A DNA stretch of 64,000 nt from Paenibacillus sp. G2S3 (GTDB taxonomy: Bacteria > Bacillota > Bacilli > Paenibacillales > Paenibacillaceae), in contig NZ_CP126095.1 of NCBI RefSeq assembly GCF_030123105.1, positions 3,286,001-3,350,000 on the forward strand, in the 5' to 3' direction. The notes under the pieces are model-generated. The model was not told the origin of the DNA. It searched no databases and worked only from the letters and a program-made list of their open reading frames with translations. The position numbers were made by a program, and so were the translations under genes. Within the stretch, counting starts at the first letter, position 1. Each line of letters begins with the position of its first letter. Shown piece after piece: positions 17,701 through 32,100 of the stretch.

Positions 17701-19475
17701 TTGGAAATACCATAAATAAGTTTAGACAGCAGGGTTTATTTCTCAAGCTGTTTCTCGTGACCCTCATTAGTATTGTAACCGTATCACTCCTGACGCTGGC
17801 TATTACGATCAGTATGTCGGAGAAATTATTTTTACAGACCTTTAGCATAACTAATGGAAAATTACTGAACCAGATGAAAACAAACCTGGAATCTTATAAC
17901 AACATTATTGCTACTGGCGCAACTATGATGGCTCAGAATGAAGCTATCCGAAACTATTTATCAAGCGGAGAGACGGATGCAGTAAATCTTGCGATCAAAA
18001 CATATCACATGACAGAGGGCATGCGCGCAATCCGCTCTAACCTCAGCGCCGTTGATGTTGGAATCATGATCGTTGGCGTGAATGGCAGGAGTTATTCAAC
18101 AGATCCTTGGTATTGGGCTATTTCCGCAGATGAACTTATGGCTCACCCAATTACGAAGGAGACCATTAACCATCCTGATCAAATCCTGTATCAGCTCGAT
18201 CTAAGAGATAATAAAGCGAATGTGAAAGAGCCAATGCTGGTGGCATCCAAAGCTTTATTTGATCATTCGACCGGAAGAATCTATGGCACCATGTACGTAG
18301 CCATTCGTGATCGAGATTTCAAGCCCTTTTACGCTAACTTTACGAGTGAAGGCAATGATGTAGTATTGCTGAATCAGAAGGGATTAATTGTATCCAGCAG
18401 TAAGACAGAGATGATTGGGCTCCTCGATAAGCAACTGCTTCAAGCAGTAGAGGGTGGAGGTAAAGACGGCGAGTCTACCTATGTGATGGGGAATGAGCGA
18501 ATTGTTTTTACAGAATACTTACCTGAATTTGATTTTTATTTGGTGAACCTGATCGATAAGAACGCTGTGATCGGACAGATGGTGAATGTCAAAGCGGTGA
18601 CATTGACAATAATGGCTATCGTGGCAATTTCGCTCATTATTGTTTTTTTAATTACCCGAAAAATGACAAAATCCTTACGTGTACTGGTTAAACAGATGTC
18701 GAGTATTCCTACAGGCGAGTTCGATAATCATGTAGATGTCACCAATAGTAGCTATGAAGTTAAGGAGTTAGGTAACGCCTTCAATTTCATGCTTGATTCC
18801 CTACATGATTATGTTGATAAGCTGATGGAGACCCAGAAGCAACAGCGTAATGCGGAGCTGGCGGCACTCCAAATGCAGATCAACCCACATTTTTTATATA
18901 ATACGCTAGCTTCTATCAAATTTCTGGTGCAGCAAGGCAACAAGGAAAAAGCAGCTGGAACGATAAATTCACTAATCTCACTCCTGCAAAATACAGTAAG
19001 CGATGTTCATTCTACCATTCCTGTTAGTCAGGAATTGGAGTCGCTGAAGCATTATGTGTATATCAATCACGTGAGGTACGGTGAGAAGATACGTGTAAAT
19101 TACTTTGTGGAGCCTGAGAGCTTGGATTATCATATGCCGAAGCTAATTCTACAACCTTTTATAGAAAACGCGTTCTTTCATGCATTCAACCTTAAAGATG
19201 AGGGAAGAATTCTGATCATGATTGCCGTGCAGGAAGATCAACTTGTATGTGAAGTAGTAGATAACGGTGATGGAATGGATCTTGATCCGAATTTGCTGGA
19301 AGAGGAGCAGCTACCAGCTTCGAAGCACAAACGCCAACTGTTCTCCGGGATCGGTATACGGAATGTGGATGATAGAATTAAATTGTTATACGGTGAGAGA
19401 TACGGGATTAATATTACAAGCAAACGGAATGAAGGTACAAAAATCGTTATTACGCTTCCATTGTTAAAAAACTAA
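17697..19475 (+). CDS. YesM-type sensor histidine kinase
   Basis: The 592-residue protein has two membrane helices (about 15-40 and 297-320) flanking an extracellular dCache-like sensor (about 45-290), a HAMP linker (about 322-375), the His_kinase box QINPHFLYN with H398, and a C-terminal ATPase domain with N, G1 (VVDNGDGMD) and G2 (GIGIRNVDDR) boxes. It is the partner of the YesN regulator whose gene it overlaps. It probably senses a wall-external oligosaccharide directly or through the lipoprotein encoded next. The leader hairpin at 19592 separates it from the importer genes. Confidence 0.93.
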   Translation: MIGNTINKFRQQGLFLKLFLVTLISIVTVSLLTLAITISMSEKLFLQTFSITNGKLLNQMKTNLESYNNIIATGATMMAQNEAIRNYLSSGETDAVNLAIKTYHMTEGMRAIRSNLSAVDVGIMIVGVNGRSYSTDPWYWAISADELMAHPITKETINHPDQILYQLDLRDNKANVKEPMLVASKALFDHSTGRIYGTMYVAIRDRDFKPFYANFTSEGNDVVLLNQKGLIVSSSKTEMIGLLDKQLLQAVEGGGKDGESTYVMGNERIVFTEYLPEFDFYLVNLIDKNAVIGQMVNVKAVTLTIMAIVAISLIIVFLITRKMTKSLRVLVKQMSSIPTGEFDNHVDVTNSSYEVKELGNAFNFMLDSLHDYVDKLMETQKQQRNAELAALQMQINPHFLYNTLASIKFLVQQGNKEKAAGTINSLISLLQNTVSDVHSTIPVSQELESLKHYVYINHVRYGEKIRVNYFVEPESLDYHMPKLILQPFIENAFFHAFNLKDEGRILIMIAVQEDQLVCEVVDNGDGMDLDPNLLEEEQLPASKHKRQLFSGIGIRNVDDRIKLLYGERYGINITSKRNEGTKIVITLPLLKN

Positions 19476-19591
19476 AAATTTTACATGAATCTAAAAATAG
19501 TACCAGAGTCGAAATGAGAATCAAAATAGGACCCAATAATATCACCAAAGCTAACAAAGATACTGCCAAAGAAAACGAATACAAAATGATA

Positions 19592-19637
19592 AGATGGAGG
19601 CGTAGCAGAGAAAACGCTTCCATCTTTATTATTTTTT
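19592..19637 (+). terminator. Terminator hairpin in the leader of the sugar-binding lipoprotein gene
   Basis: AGATGGAGGCGT pairs with ACGCTTCCATCT (12 bp, one G-T pair) across a 10-base loop and is followed by TTATTATTTTTT. The lipoprotein SD starts only 9 bases later, leaving no room for a promoter, so transcripts of the importer must pass through this hairpin. It may act as an attenuator or set kinase-to-importer ratio. Confidence 0.8.
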
Positions 19638-19660
19638 AGACTATCAAGGGGGTTTACGTA

Positions 19661-20971
19661 GTGAAAAAATTATTATCCGTAATGCTAGCTAGTGTGGTTC
19701 TACTGTCGGCATGTTCCACAGGTGGAACGAAAAATGAAACGAGCAATTCTGGTAACTCTGGAGCTGAAGGTAGTACCAAGACAAAAGAGATCACAGTTTG
19801 GGCTTGGGACCCGGCTTTTAACATTGCCGCTATGAATGTTGCCAAAGATGCTTATGCGAAAGTTAATCCGGACGTAACGGTTAACGTCGTTGAGAACGCG
19901 CAAGCTGATATCGTTCAAAAGCTGAATACGGGGCTAAACTCTGGTTCCACAAAGGGTCTGCCTAACATTGTATTGATCGAAGATTATCGTGCACAGAGCT
20001 TCTTACAAGCGTATCCGGATTCCTTTTATGAATTGACGGATGTTGTAAAGGCTGCTGACTTTGCGGATTATAAGATTGGCCCTACCAGTGTTGACGGCAA
20101 GCAATACGGTGTTCCGTTTGACTCTGGCGTAACTGGAATGTATGTACGGACAGATTATCTCGAGCAAGCAGGCTACAGCCTGGATGCATTACAGGATATC
20201 GACTGGAAGCAATATGTCGAGATCGGTAAAGCTGTAAAAGAGAAAACCGGCAAAAGCATGCTAACACTTGATCCAAACGATCTTGGACTTATCCGAGTGA
20301 TGATCCAATCGGCGGGCGCATGGTATACGGGAGATGATGGTCAGACTCCGACCATAGAAGGCAACCCTGCTTTGAAAGAGGCACTTGTAATGTACAAAGA
20401 AATGATGGATTCCGGTATCGTAAAAGTAATTTCAGACTGGAGCCAGTTTGTAGGTGCATTCAATGGTGGTGAAGTGGCTAGTGTACCTACAGGTAACTGG
20501 ATTACACCTTCGATTAAAGCCGAAGCTTCCCAATCTGGTAAATGGGCAGTAGCTCCACTACCTAAGTTAGGAGCAACAGAAGGCTCTGTTCACGCATCCA
20601 ACCTTGGAGGTAGTTCCTGGTACGTTATGAATGTAGATGGTAAAGAAGCAGCAGCGGAGTTCCTATCTAAGACTTTTGCCTCTGATGCGGAACTATATCA
20701 AACGTTGAATACAAAAGTTGGTGTTATCGGCACCTTGAAAGCTGCGGCGAGCGGTGAAGCTTACTCAGCTGCGGATGAATTTTTCAAAGGTCAAAAGGTT
20801 GTATCAGACTTTGCAGCATGGACCGAGCAAATTCCTAACGTCAACTATGGCATGAACACTTACGCAATTGAGGATATTATGGTTGTAGCGGTGCAATCAT
20901 ATCTAGGCGGTAAAGATGTAGATACTGTTCTGAAAGATGCGCAGAAGCAAGCGGATACTCAAATTCGATAA
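19661..20971 (+). CDS. Sugar ABC transporter substrate-binding lipoprotein
   Basis: The 436-residue protein is a family 1 extracellular solute-binding protein. A lipoprotein signal with lipobox LLSAC (C18) is followed by a Ser/Gly/Thr-rich tether and then the binding domain beginning ITVWAWDPAF. It captures an oligosaccharide outside the membrane for the two permeases that follow. The start is GTG at 19661 with AAGGGGGT upstream. The linked beta-galactosidase and galactan-degrading enzymes suggest a galactose-containing ligand, by inference. No ATPase gene is present; a shared MsmX-type ATPase encoded elsewhere would be needed. Confidence 0.9.
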   Translation: MKKLLSVMLASVVLLSACSTGGTKNETSNSGNSGAEGSTKTKEITVWAWDPAFNIAAMNVAKDAYAKVNPDVTVNVVENAQADIVQKLNTGLNSGSTKGLPNIVLIEDYRAQSFLQAYPDSFYELTDVVKAADFADYKIGPTSVDGKQYGVPFDSGVTGMYVRTDYLEQAGYSLDALQDIDWKQYVEIGKAVKEKTGKSMLTLDPNDLGLIRVMIQSAGAWYTGDDGQTPTIEGNPALKEALVMYKEMMDSGIVKVISDWSQFVGAFNGGEVASVPTGNWITPSIKAEASQSGKWAVAPLPKLGATEGSVHASNLGGSSWYVMNVDGKEAAAEFLSKTFASDAELYQTLNTKVGVIGTLKAAASGEAYSAADEFFKGQKVVSDFAAWTEQIPNVNYGMNTYAIEDIMVVAVQSYLGGKDVDTVLKDAQKQADTQIR

Positions 20972-20994
20972 TCGCACTTAGGTAAACAACCGAT

Positions 20995-21053
20995 GCCCTT
21001 GCTCCTTCTTCTCCTGTAAATTGGATTTCTACAGAAGGATGGGTAGCAGGGGC
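20995..21053 (+). other. Intercistronic hairpin between lipoprotein and permease genes
   Basis: GCCCTTGCT pairs with AGCAGGGGC (one G-T pair), and an inner stem (CTGTA/TACAG with CCTT/AAGG) extends it. It sits 24 bases after the lipoprotein stop and only a short weak T stretch follows. Such structures often raise the level of the binding protein over its permeases by protecting the upstream mRNA. Confidence 0.5.
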
Positions 21054-21081
21054 TTTCATCTCTAATATATAAGACAGAAGG

Positions 21082-22011
21082 GTGCGGAGTGGAGTGGAAA
21101 CTGTAAAGACAGGGCTAAGCCCGCAAAAACAAAAGAGTTCTAAAGGGTCACGGCAGATCCATCTGACGGGTTGGTTATTCATCCTAGTGCCGGTCATCAT
21201 GATCACTATTTTCTATTTTTATCCAATGATCCAAGCGTTAATTCTATCCTTTAAGACGGGTAGAGGAAGCAATCTTCATTTTACCGGATTTGATAACTAT
21301 ATTCGACTGTTTAGCGATACCACGTTCCTTACAGCCGTCAAAAACACATTTATTTACTTAATTATTCAGGTCCCCGTCATGCTGGTGCTGGCACTCTTTA
21401 TCGCTGTGCTGCTTAATGACGAAAGACTGAAATTCAAAGGTTTTTTCAGAACGGCCATATTTCTGCCGACGGTAACTTCACTTGTAGCGTACTCCGTTGT
21501 TTTCAAGTATATGTTTGGTGCCGAAGGTATCATCAATAAATCTCTAATGAATCTCCATCTAATCAGCGATCCAATTCAATGGATTACTGACCCCTTTTGG
21601 GCCAAAGTTACAATCATCATTGCCATCACCTGGCGCTTTACTGGCTATAATATGATTTTCTATTTATCATCCCTGCAAAATGTAGACAAATCTATTTATG
21701 AAGCAGCTCACATTGATGGCGCAAGTGCATTTACTCAATTTTTCAAAATTACAATTCCTCTATTAAAACCGATTATTTTGTTTACGACGATAACATCAAC
21801 CATTGGAACCCTTCAGTTGTTTGATGAGGTGGTTAACATCACGAAAGGTGGACCCGGCAATGCAACCATGTCGATTTCCCAATATATTTATAACCTTTCT
21901 TTTGAATACACACCTGACTTTGGATACGCCGCAACCGTCTCCTACTCGATTGTTGTAATGGTACTCATTCTGACGCTAATTCAGAACAAAGTAGGAGGAG
22001 ACAAGAGATAA
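21082..22011 (+). CDS. Sugar ABC transporter permease (LacF/UgpA type)
   Basis: The protein of up to 309 residues has six membrane helices and the ATPase-contact EAA loop EAAHIDGASAFTQFFKITIP (about 211-230). The start is uncertain: GTG at 21082 gives the longest form; GTG at 21094 has GGAG just upstream, though close. The stop overlaps the next start by one base (TAATG). It forms the first half of the membrane channel with the next permease. Confidence 0.9.
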   Translation: MRSGVETVKTGLSPQKQKSSKGSRQIHLTGWLFILVPVIMITIFYFYPMIQALILSFKTGRGSNLHFTGFDNYIRLFSDTTFLTAVKNTFIYLIIQVPVMLVLALFIAVLLNDERLKFKGFFRTAIFLPTVTSLVAYSVVFKYMFGAEGIINKSLMNLHLISDPIQWITDPFWAKVTIIIAITWRFTGYNMIFYLSSLQNVDKSIYEAAHIDGASAFTQFFKITIPLLKPIILFTTITSTIGTLQLFDEVVNITKGGPGNATMSISQYIYNLSFEYTPDFGYAATVSYSIVVMVLILTLIQNKVGGDKR

Positions 22012-22832
22012 TGAAAACTAAACGCATGTTTACTTACCTGTTTCTAATCATCGCTGCGCTGATCTCTATCTTTCCATTTATCTGGATGGTGATTAGTGCC
22101 ACGAATCAGTCGGTTGATGTAACTAAAGGGACATTACTACCGGGTGCGCATCTCTTTAAAAATATTGACAATCTGTTCAGTTCCGTGGATATGTGGCAAG
22201 CCCTTTGGAACTCCGCAAAAATCTCAGTGGTGACTACTGTGCTTTCATTGCTGGTAGCATCGGCGGCTGGATATGGTTTTGAAATGTACCGCAGCCGGAG
22301 TAAAGATATCGTATTTAATATTTTGCTAGCTTCAATGATGATTCCGTTTGCGGCGATCATGGTACCTCTATTTCAAATGTTCGCCAAAGTATCAAGCGTT
22401 GTCCCATTTCTTGGCATTGATACAGCAGCAGCAGTTATTCTGCCAACATTTACAACAGCTTTCCTAATTTTCTTTTTCCGTCAAAACACAAAAATGTTTC
22501 CTAAGGAAATGATGGAGGCTGGTCGCATCGATGGTCTTTCAGAATTTGGTTTATTCTTCCGCATCTATATGCCGACGATGAAATCAACTTACGCTGCCGC
22601 CGCAATTATCACCTTTCTAAACAGCTGGAACAACTACTTATGGCCATTGATTGTATTGCAATCCACAGAAAATATGACCGTGCCACTTCTAATCTCGAAT
22701 CTTGGATCGGGTTATGCGCCTGACTATGGTCTGATTATGTCCGCGATTGTAATTACGACACTGCCGACTGCTCTTGTATTCTTCATGATGCAAAAACAAT
22801 TTGTGGCTGGGATGACGGGTTCAGTTAAATAA
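22011..22832 (+). CDS. Sugar ABC transporter permease (LacG/UgpE type)
   Basis: The 273-residue protein has six membrane helices and the EAA loop EAGRIDGLSEFGLFFRIYMP (about 172-191). GTAGGAGGAG upstream of the ATG is a strong ribosome site lying within the preceding gene. It pairs with the LacF-like permease. The beta-galactosidase gene starts 39 bases after its stop in the same unit. Confidence 0.92.
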   Translation: MKTKRMFTYLFLIIAALISIFPFIWMVISATNQSVDVTKGTLLPGAHLFKNIDNLFSSVDMWQALWNSAKISVVTTVLSLLVASAAGYGFEMYRSRSKDIVFNILLASMMIPFAAIMVPLFQMFAKVSSVVPFLGIDTAAAVILPTFTTAFLIFFFRQNTKMFPKEMMEAGRIDGLSEFGLFFRIYMPTMKSTYAAAAIITFLNSWNNYLWPLIVLQSTENMTVPLLISNLGSGYAPDYGLIMSAIVITTLPTALVFFMMQKQFVAGMTGSVK

Positions 22833-22871
22833 AGTAAGCAATCATTTTAAGAAAAGAAGGAGGAAAAATAG

Positions 22872-25940
<3,069 letters not shown>

Positions 25941-25955
25941 TTTAAGACGGACAAC

Positions 25956-25986
25956 GGTTGCCTCGATTGTAAGGTTGAGGCAACCG
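25956..25986 (+). terminator. Weak hairpin after the beta-galactosidase gene
   Basis: CGGTTGCCTC pairs with GAGGCAACCG over an 11-12-base loop. No T tract follows (AATCCTATTTG), so termination is probably partial, or the hairpin mainly stabilises the upstream message. Confidence 0.5.
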
Positions 25987-26028
25987 AATCCTATTTGTGA
26001 ATGATGGAATTGTTGTTAAATAAATATT

Positions 26029-26066
26029 TGTAATCGTTTACATTTTATGGAGGAGGTGCTTAAAAT
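26029..26066 (+). promoter_or_regulatory. Promoter of the giant-enzyme genes with perfect overlapping cre
   Basis: TGTAATCGTTTACA (26029-26042) matches the cre consensus at all 14 positions. Its last six bases, TTTACA, also serve as a -35 element, 18 bases before TAAAAT (26061-26066). CcpA bound here would block RNA polymerase. This places the surface enzymes under carbon catabolite repression, separately from the importer operon. The promoter call is by eye. Confidence 0.65.
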
Positions 26067-26152
26067 CTAGAAATTATACGTTTGTAATGTTGATCGGAAG
26101 AGAGTAAAGAAGTGGTTTCAATGATTATTTTTATGAGAAGGGGGTAATCTGG

Positions 26153-29100
26153 ATGATTACTACAGTTAAACGAAGGTTATTTATTTCTTTTCTTTCTATT
26201 TCTTTGATTGTACCTATGTTTTTGGGTCTACCAGGTCAGAAAGTAAGTGCAGCGAATACTACGATTAAATTAGATCCGAACCATATGCAGCAATCTTGGG
26301 AAGGATGGGGAACCTCTCTTGCCTGGTTCGGTAATATAACTGGCGGTTGGAACGATAAAGTCAAAAGTGCAATGGCTGATGCTCTATATTCTCCAGATGG
26401 ATTGAACTTTAATATTGCTAGATATAATATAGGCGGCGGAGAGAATCCTGCTTACAATACGATGCGCCAAGGAGGGGAAGTACCTGGATTCTCGCCATCA
26501 CCTGGAGTATTCGATTGGACGCAAGATGCTAATCAGCGCTGGTGGCTGGAGGCAGCTAAAGCTAGAGGCGCCAATATTCTAGAAGCGTTCTCAAATTCTG
26601 CGCCGTATTATATGACGGTCAGTGGAAGTACGACTGGTCACTGGGAGTCGTGGAAAGACAATTTAAAACCGGATGAGTACGAAAATTTCGCTAACTATTT
26701 GACAGAAGTGGTTAAGCATTTTAAAGAAGAATGGAACATCGATTTCAATTATCTTTCACCAGTAAATGAACCTAGTACGGATTACTGGGGATTTAGTGGG
26801 GGACAGGAAGGTTCTCACTGGGATGTTGGTTCACAGATGAAGATCATTAATACAACACGGGCCAAATTGGATGCAGCGGGACTAAATTCGGTAGAAATTG
26901 CTGCTATGGATGAATCTATTCTGGACACCTTTGTTAGTAACTGGAATTCTTATGATGAGACAACTAAAGCTAACATAGGTAAAATGAATACCCACTCTTA
27001 CGGTGGGTCAAAGCGGGCTGAGATCAGAGATGCGGCCAAAGAAGCTGGGAAGACGTTATGGATGTCTGAAGTAGACTTAGGTCCTTCTGGGATTGCGCAT
27101 GATCACGATGATTTCGAGCCAGCACTAGCATTGGCAGAAAGAATTATGACAGACATTACTTGGTTAGAGCCTAAAGCTTGGGTTACTTGGCAAGCGTTTG
27201 AAAGCGAGAAGAACATGCAGAAGGATAAGGAGAACATGAACTGGGGTCTCCTTCACGCGGATTTCGACACGCAAGAATGGTGGTATACGAAGAAGTATTA
27301 CGCCATGCAGCAATTTAGCAAATTTATTCCTCAGGGCGCAAGCTTCATTGGGGATAACGATGATAACACTTTAGCTGCTTATGATCCTACAACTAATAAA
27401 ATTCATATTGTATATAGAAATCCTAATGTAACCAGTCAAAATATATCTTTAGATTTGTCCCAGTTTGATACAGTTACTGGGGATGCAACACCTTATGTTT
27501 CTTCCGCGACTGAGAATGTCGTACAGAAGGGCAAAATTCCTGTTCTGGATAAAACGTTGCAAGCGACGGTTGGAGCGAAGTCCATTACAACCTTCGTAAT
27601 TGATGGAGCTTCCTTTACAAGCAACTCACTTATTCCTCAGAGTGATATGACGGTAACAGCAAGTAGCGCTCAATCTGGTGAAGAAGCAGAAAGAACACTG
27701 GACGGTAATAACTGGACGAATTGGCACACTTCATGGGAACCTTATGATGCGGGGCCGCATTCGATTACCTATGACCTTGGAGCCCACTATGATGATGTCA
27801 ACAAGCTCAGCTATTTGCCACGGCAAGATAAAGATTGGAACGGAATCATAACGAAGTTTACCATCGAAGTCAGCTCGGATGGCAAGGTGTTCACACCGGT
27901 TGCACAAGGAACCTGGAAGAACGACAGATCTGAAAAAACCGCAACATTCTCTTCGCATGCTGCGAGATATGTACGGTTAAAGATCGACGAAGCGAATGAT
28001 TCAGGAACACAGTATGCATCGGCCGCCGAGATAAATATCATGAGAAAGTCTAATTTCACGGTAGATTCGACTTATCTCAGTAATGCAATTTCTAGAGCAG
28101 AGGACTATATTACTGCTAACAACGGGAATTCGAACGTATCGTATTTGCAAGATTTGGTAAATGAAGCCAAAGTAATACAAGCAAACACTTTAGCAACACA
28201 GGAAGATATCACACAAATTATCAATAAGCTGAACGTTGAATATAGCGTTCTAGACCAAGGACTTATCCCACAAAGCCAAATGACCGCAACGTCTGACAAT
28301 TCCGCTTCTGAAGATGGACCGGGAAAAACAATTGATGGAGATAGCGGAACCAAATGGCATACAGCGTATAACAACGAATATTCAACACTTCCGCATCACA
28401 TTACTTTAAATCTCGGCAAAGCATATAACGGGATCTATATGTTGAAATATTTGCCGCGACAAGATGTGGACTGGAATGGTGTGATCACCAAGTTCGAGGT
28501 TTCCGTTAGTACCAACGGTACTGACTTTACCAAAGTTGCAGAAGGAACATGGGCTGCAGACAAAACGGAAAAAACAGCAACCTTTAATGCAAAGGGCGCT
28601 GAATATGTAAGATTTACTGCACTTGAATCGAGAAGTGATGCAGGCAAACAATATGCTTCAGCTGCAGAGATAAATATTCTAAACAAGTCTGGTTATAAAG
28701 TGGATTTCACCAACCTAGACAGCGCAATTCAAGCTGCAGAGAAATTCAAAACAGATTCTGCGAAAGATTCGTCTTACTTCAAGAATTTGGACGCGTTCCT
28801 TAGTCAAGCAGGTACTTTGGTGAAGAGCGCATCAGCGACGCAAGAAGAAATCGTAAAAATGGCAGGCCGTATTTTAGCTGAAATAACCAATATTCAAAAC
28901 AGTGATCCGAATATTAAAGGAATCAGCCTCTTCTATGCACCTGAGGCCTATAGCTCTAATCCATCCAGTCTCATGCTGGACAACAACACTTCTACCTTCT
29001 ACGAAACTAACTGGGATAAGAACGGACGGAAATACAAATCTGGTGATTATATCGTTATAGATCTGGGAGAGAGCGTTCCTGACATTGGAAAGGTGCTTGT

Positions 29101-32100
29101 TACACCAAGACAAGACAAGGCGAATGGCCGCATCAAACAATTCAAAATCTATTACAGCGATGTGAACCTGGAAAAATCACCTTCTGACGGTACGCAAGCT
29201 TATTTGGACGAGAATTTCAAATTAGCAGCAAATGGCTCTTTTAGTGACAATAGCACGAGTGTACAATCCGCGACGTTCAAATCCGTTAAAGCTCGGTATG
29301 TCGCAATTCAGGCTATTACCACTGGCGGTGACGGTAACACACTCAGCACAGCAGAAATTGCAGTTAGTCAGAAACAAACAGCGACTTTTGATACAAGTAA
29401 ACTACAAACAGCAATCGATCAATTGCGTACTTTGTCATACATTAGTCCGAAAGTGGATGCTGCGATAGAAAAGCAAATCACAACGATCGGTAATCTTGTT
29501 GATTTAACCGAAGAAAGTATTTCGTATTACACGAATCATTTAAATGATTTATACAACCTCTATTTAACTGTAAATAACAAGAGCTCCATTAAGAGCGGTG
29601 AAGTATGGTTAGATACGGAAGGCGTGCCGATTCAAGCACATGGCGGAGGTATTCTGTATAACGAGAAGAACAAAACGTATTACTGGTACGGTGAAGACAA
29701 GACGGAAGGTTATCTTCCTACTGGAGTTCACGCATATTCGTCCAAAGATTTGTACAATTGGCAAAATGAAGGCATCGTATTGCCCGTCTTCAATAACCCT
29801 CAACTTGGCGAAGATGTAGTGCCGGCTGGAAACGACCTGCCATTATATCTGGATGAAAATTCTGAAACGTACAAGAATAGCGGGGTTCCATACGATCCTG
29901 ATAGAAAAGTAATAATTACAAGTAAAGATGAAGACTACACGGGTAACATGAAATCACCGAACAATACACTCAGTAAACACAATTCACCGGATCGTATCGA
30001 AGAGCTTAATAAGCTGTATGCGAATTATACGAATGAAGAGAAGCAAAAGATGTATAAGGATTTCAACTGGGATAAAGTTGTCGAGCGTCCTAAAGTTGTC
30101 TACAACAAGAAGAACGACACTTATGTAATGTGGTGGCATCAGGATGGACCGATAGCAGGCGAATATTGGACTGCAGAAGGCGGTGTAGCAGTCAGCGATT
30201 CGCCGACTGGACCATTCAAATATCTCGGCACATCCCGATTGCCAAATGTAGGTGATAAAGATGGCAATGATGGAATGCTCCGTGATATGACCTTGTATGT
30301 CGATGACGATGGCAATGAAGCGACGGATGACAAAGCCTACTTGGTTTATTCTTCCGAAGAAAATGTAACGACCGTGATCATGATGTTGAATGATGATTAC
30401 ACAGGTCCAGCTCAGAATGTTAAGGGTCAAACCTTAGACGGCATTCACTATAAGAGAGTATTTAGCTACAAGAGAGAAGCACCAGCGATTTTCAAGCAAG
30501 ACGGAGCCTATTATATGATTTCGTCCGGCTTGTCCGGTTGGAATCCTAACCGCGCCGAATACCACGTCTCCACTCAAGGAATGTTTGGACCATGGGAATT
30601 TAAAGGCGATCCTATGGTTAACGACTATGAAGGAACCACCTTTAGAAGCCAAAGCACATTTGTTCTACCTTATCGGGATGGTAATGGCACTCTCGTACCG
30701 AATAAATTTATCTTTATGGCCGATCGTTGGTACCCGAATAATTTGAGTGATTCCAGATATGTTTGGCTTCCGATTGAACTCGATAACGAGAACCGTCGAA
30801 TAGCGGTAAGTTGGCATGACGAGTGGGATACTTCTCTATTCAAGACTGGTACGACTATTAACTTCAATAGCAATGGAGGAAGTTCGATTTCTTCCTTGTA
30901 TGGGGTTGAAGTCGGTACAAAAATTACTGCGCCTACAGAACCGACTCGGGCAGGATTTACATTTGTGAATTGGTATAAAGACGAAGCATTGACTACGCTA
31001 TGGGATTTCTCTCTTGATACGGTTCCAGCAAATGATATTACACTCTATGCGAAGTGGGAGCCTATAGCTGCACCGGTAATTACAAATATCATGCCAGTGA
31101 ACGTAGCTACGTTGATCGGGACCCCACCTGTATTGCCTTCGGTTGTAACAGCTGTATACAGTGATGGAACAACCCAAATCAAATCAGTAGTATGGGACGC
31201 GATAGATCCTTCACTATATGCTGAAGCAGGCAGCTTTAGCGTAAATGGAGCGGTTGATGGTGCTTCTATTCCAGCTGTTGCGAATGTAATCGTAAGTGAG
31301 GATGTTTATAGAGCACAACTTGCAGCGCGTATCGCAGATGCTCAAGCCATTTATGATTTAGCAGTGGAAGGAATGGACGTCGGTCAGTATCCGATAGGAG
31401 CGAAACAGAAATTATTGGATTCGATCACGGAAGCACAGCAAGTGCTTGACAATGATTCAGCTACCCAGACGGAGTTAGAACAAGCAACAATGGATATAAA
31501 TTCAGCACTTCAAGTATTCGAGGCCTCCAAGAATCAACATGTAAAAGTACAATCCATCTCGATAACGAGCGCATCGTCGTCCATTGAAGTGAAGAAAGGA
31601 GCTTTGCAGTTACAAGCGGAAGTCCAACCGGCTAATGCTACGAACAAAACCGTTACGTGGGCGGTCTATGAAGCGGATGGAATAACTGTAGCGGATAAAG
31701 CGATCATTAATACAAATGGTTTGTTGACGGCTGCGAAGAACGGCATTGTGAAAGTCGTTGCTACATCCGTTGATAACACCACAGTTTACGGGATAAAAGA
31801 GATTACGATAAGCGGTCAAAACGACAGCCCAGAGCCTACTTCAAGCCCAGGAACAAATCCTGAAACAAATCCAGGCAACCCAACGACACCAACGAGTCCT
31901 ACACCTACGACCCCTCCTACAAAAGAAGATCCGCATCGCTATGTTCCAACAGGAAAAGAACTAAAAAATGAAACAGTACAGAATGGATTAACGAGCCTTT
32001 CGATAAACATTGATCGGGAAGGTTTAGAGAAGAAGCTAGAAGCACTTTACAAAACAAAGGAAAGTCCTACTCTTGACATCGAGATTTCAGGAGCGAATGC

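Noticed and set aside
19609..19622. cre-like match AGAAAACGCTTCCA
   Set aside because: Only 12 of 14 positions match, and it is part of the loop and stem of the terminator hairpin there.
26048..26060. Strong SD-like GGAGGAGGTG in the leader before the first giant gene
   Set aside because: No open frame follows (GTG-CTT-AAA-ATC-TAG at best), and it lies inside the promoter spacer, so it is probably not transcribed as a ribosome site.
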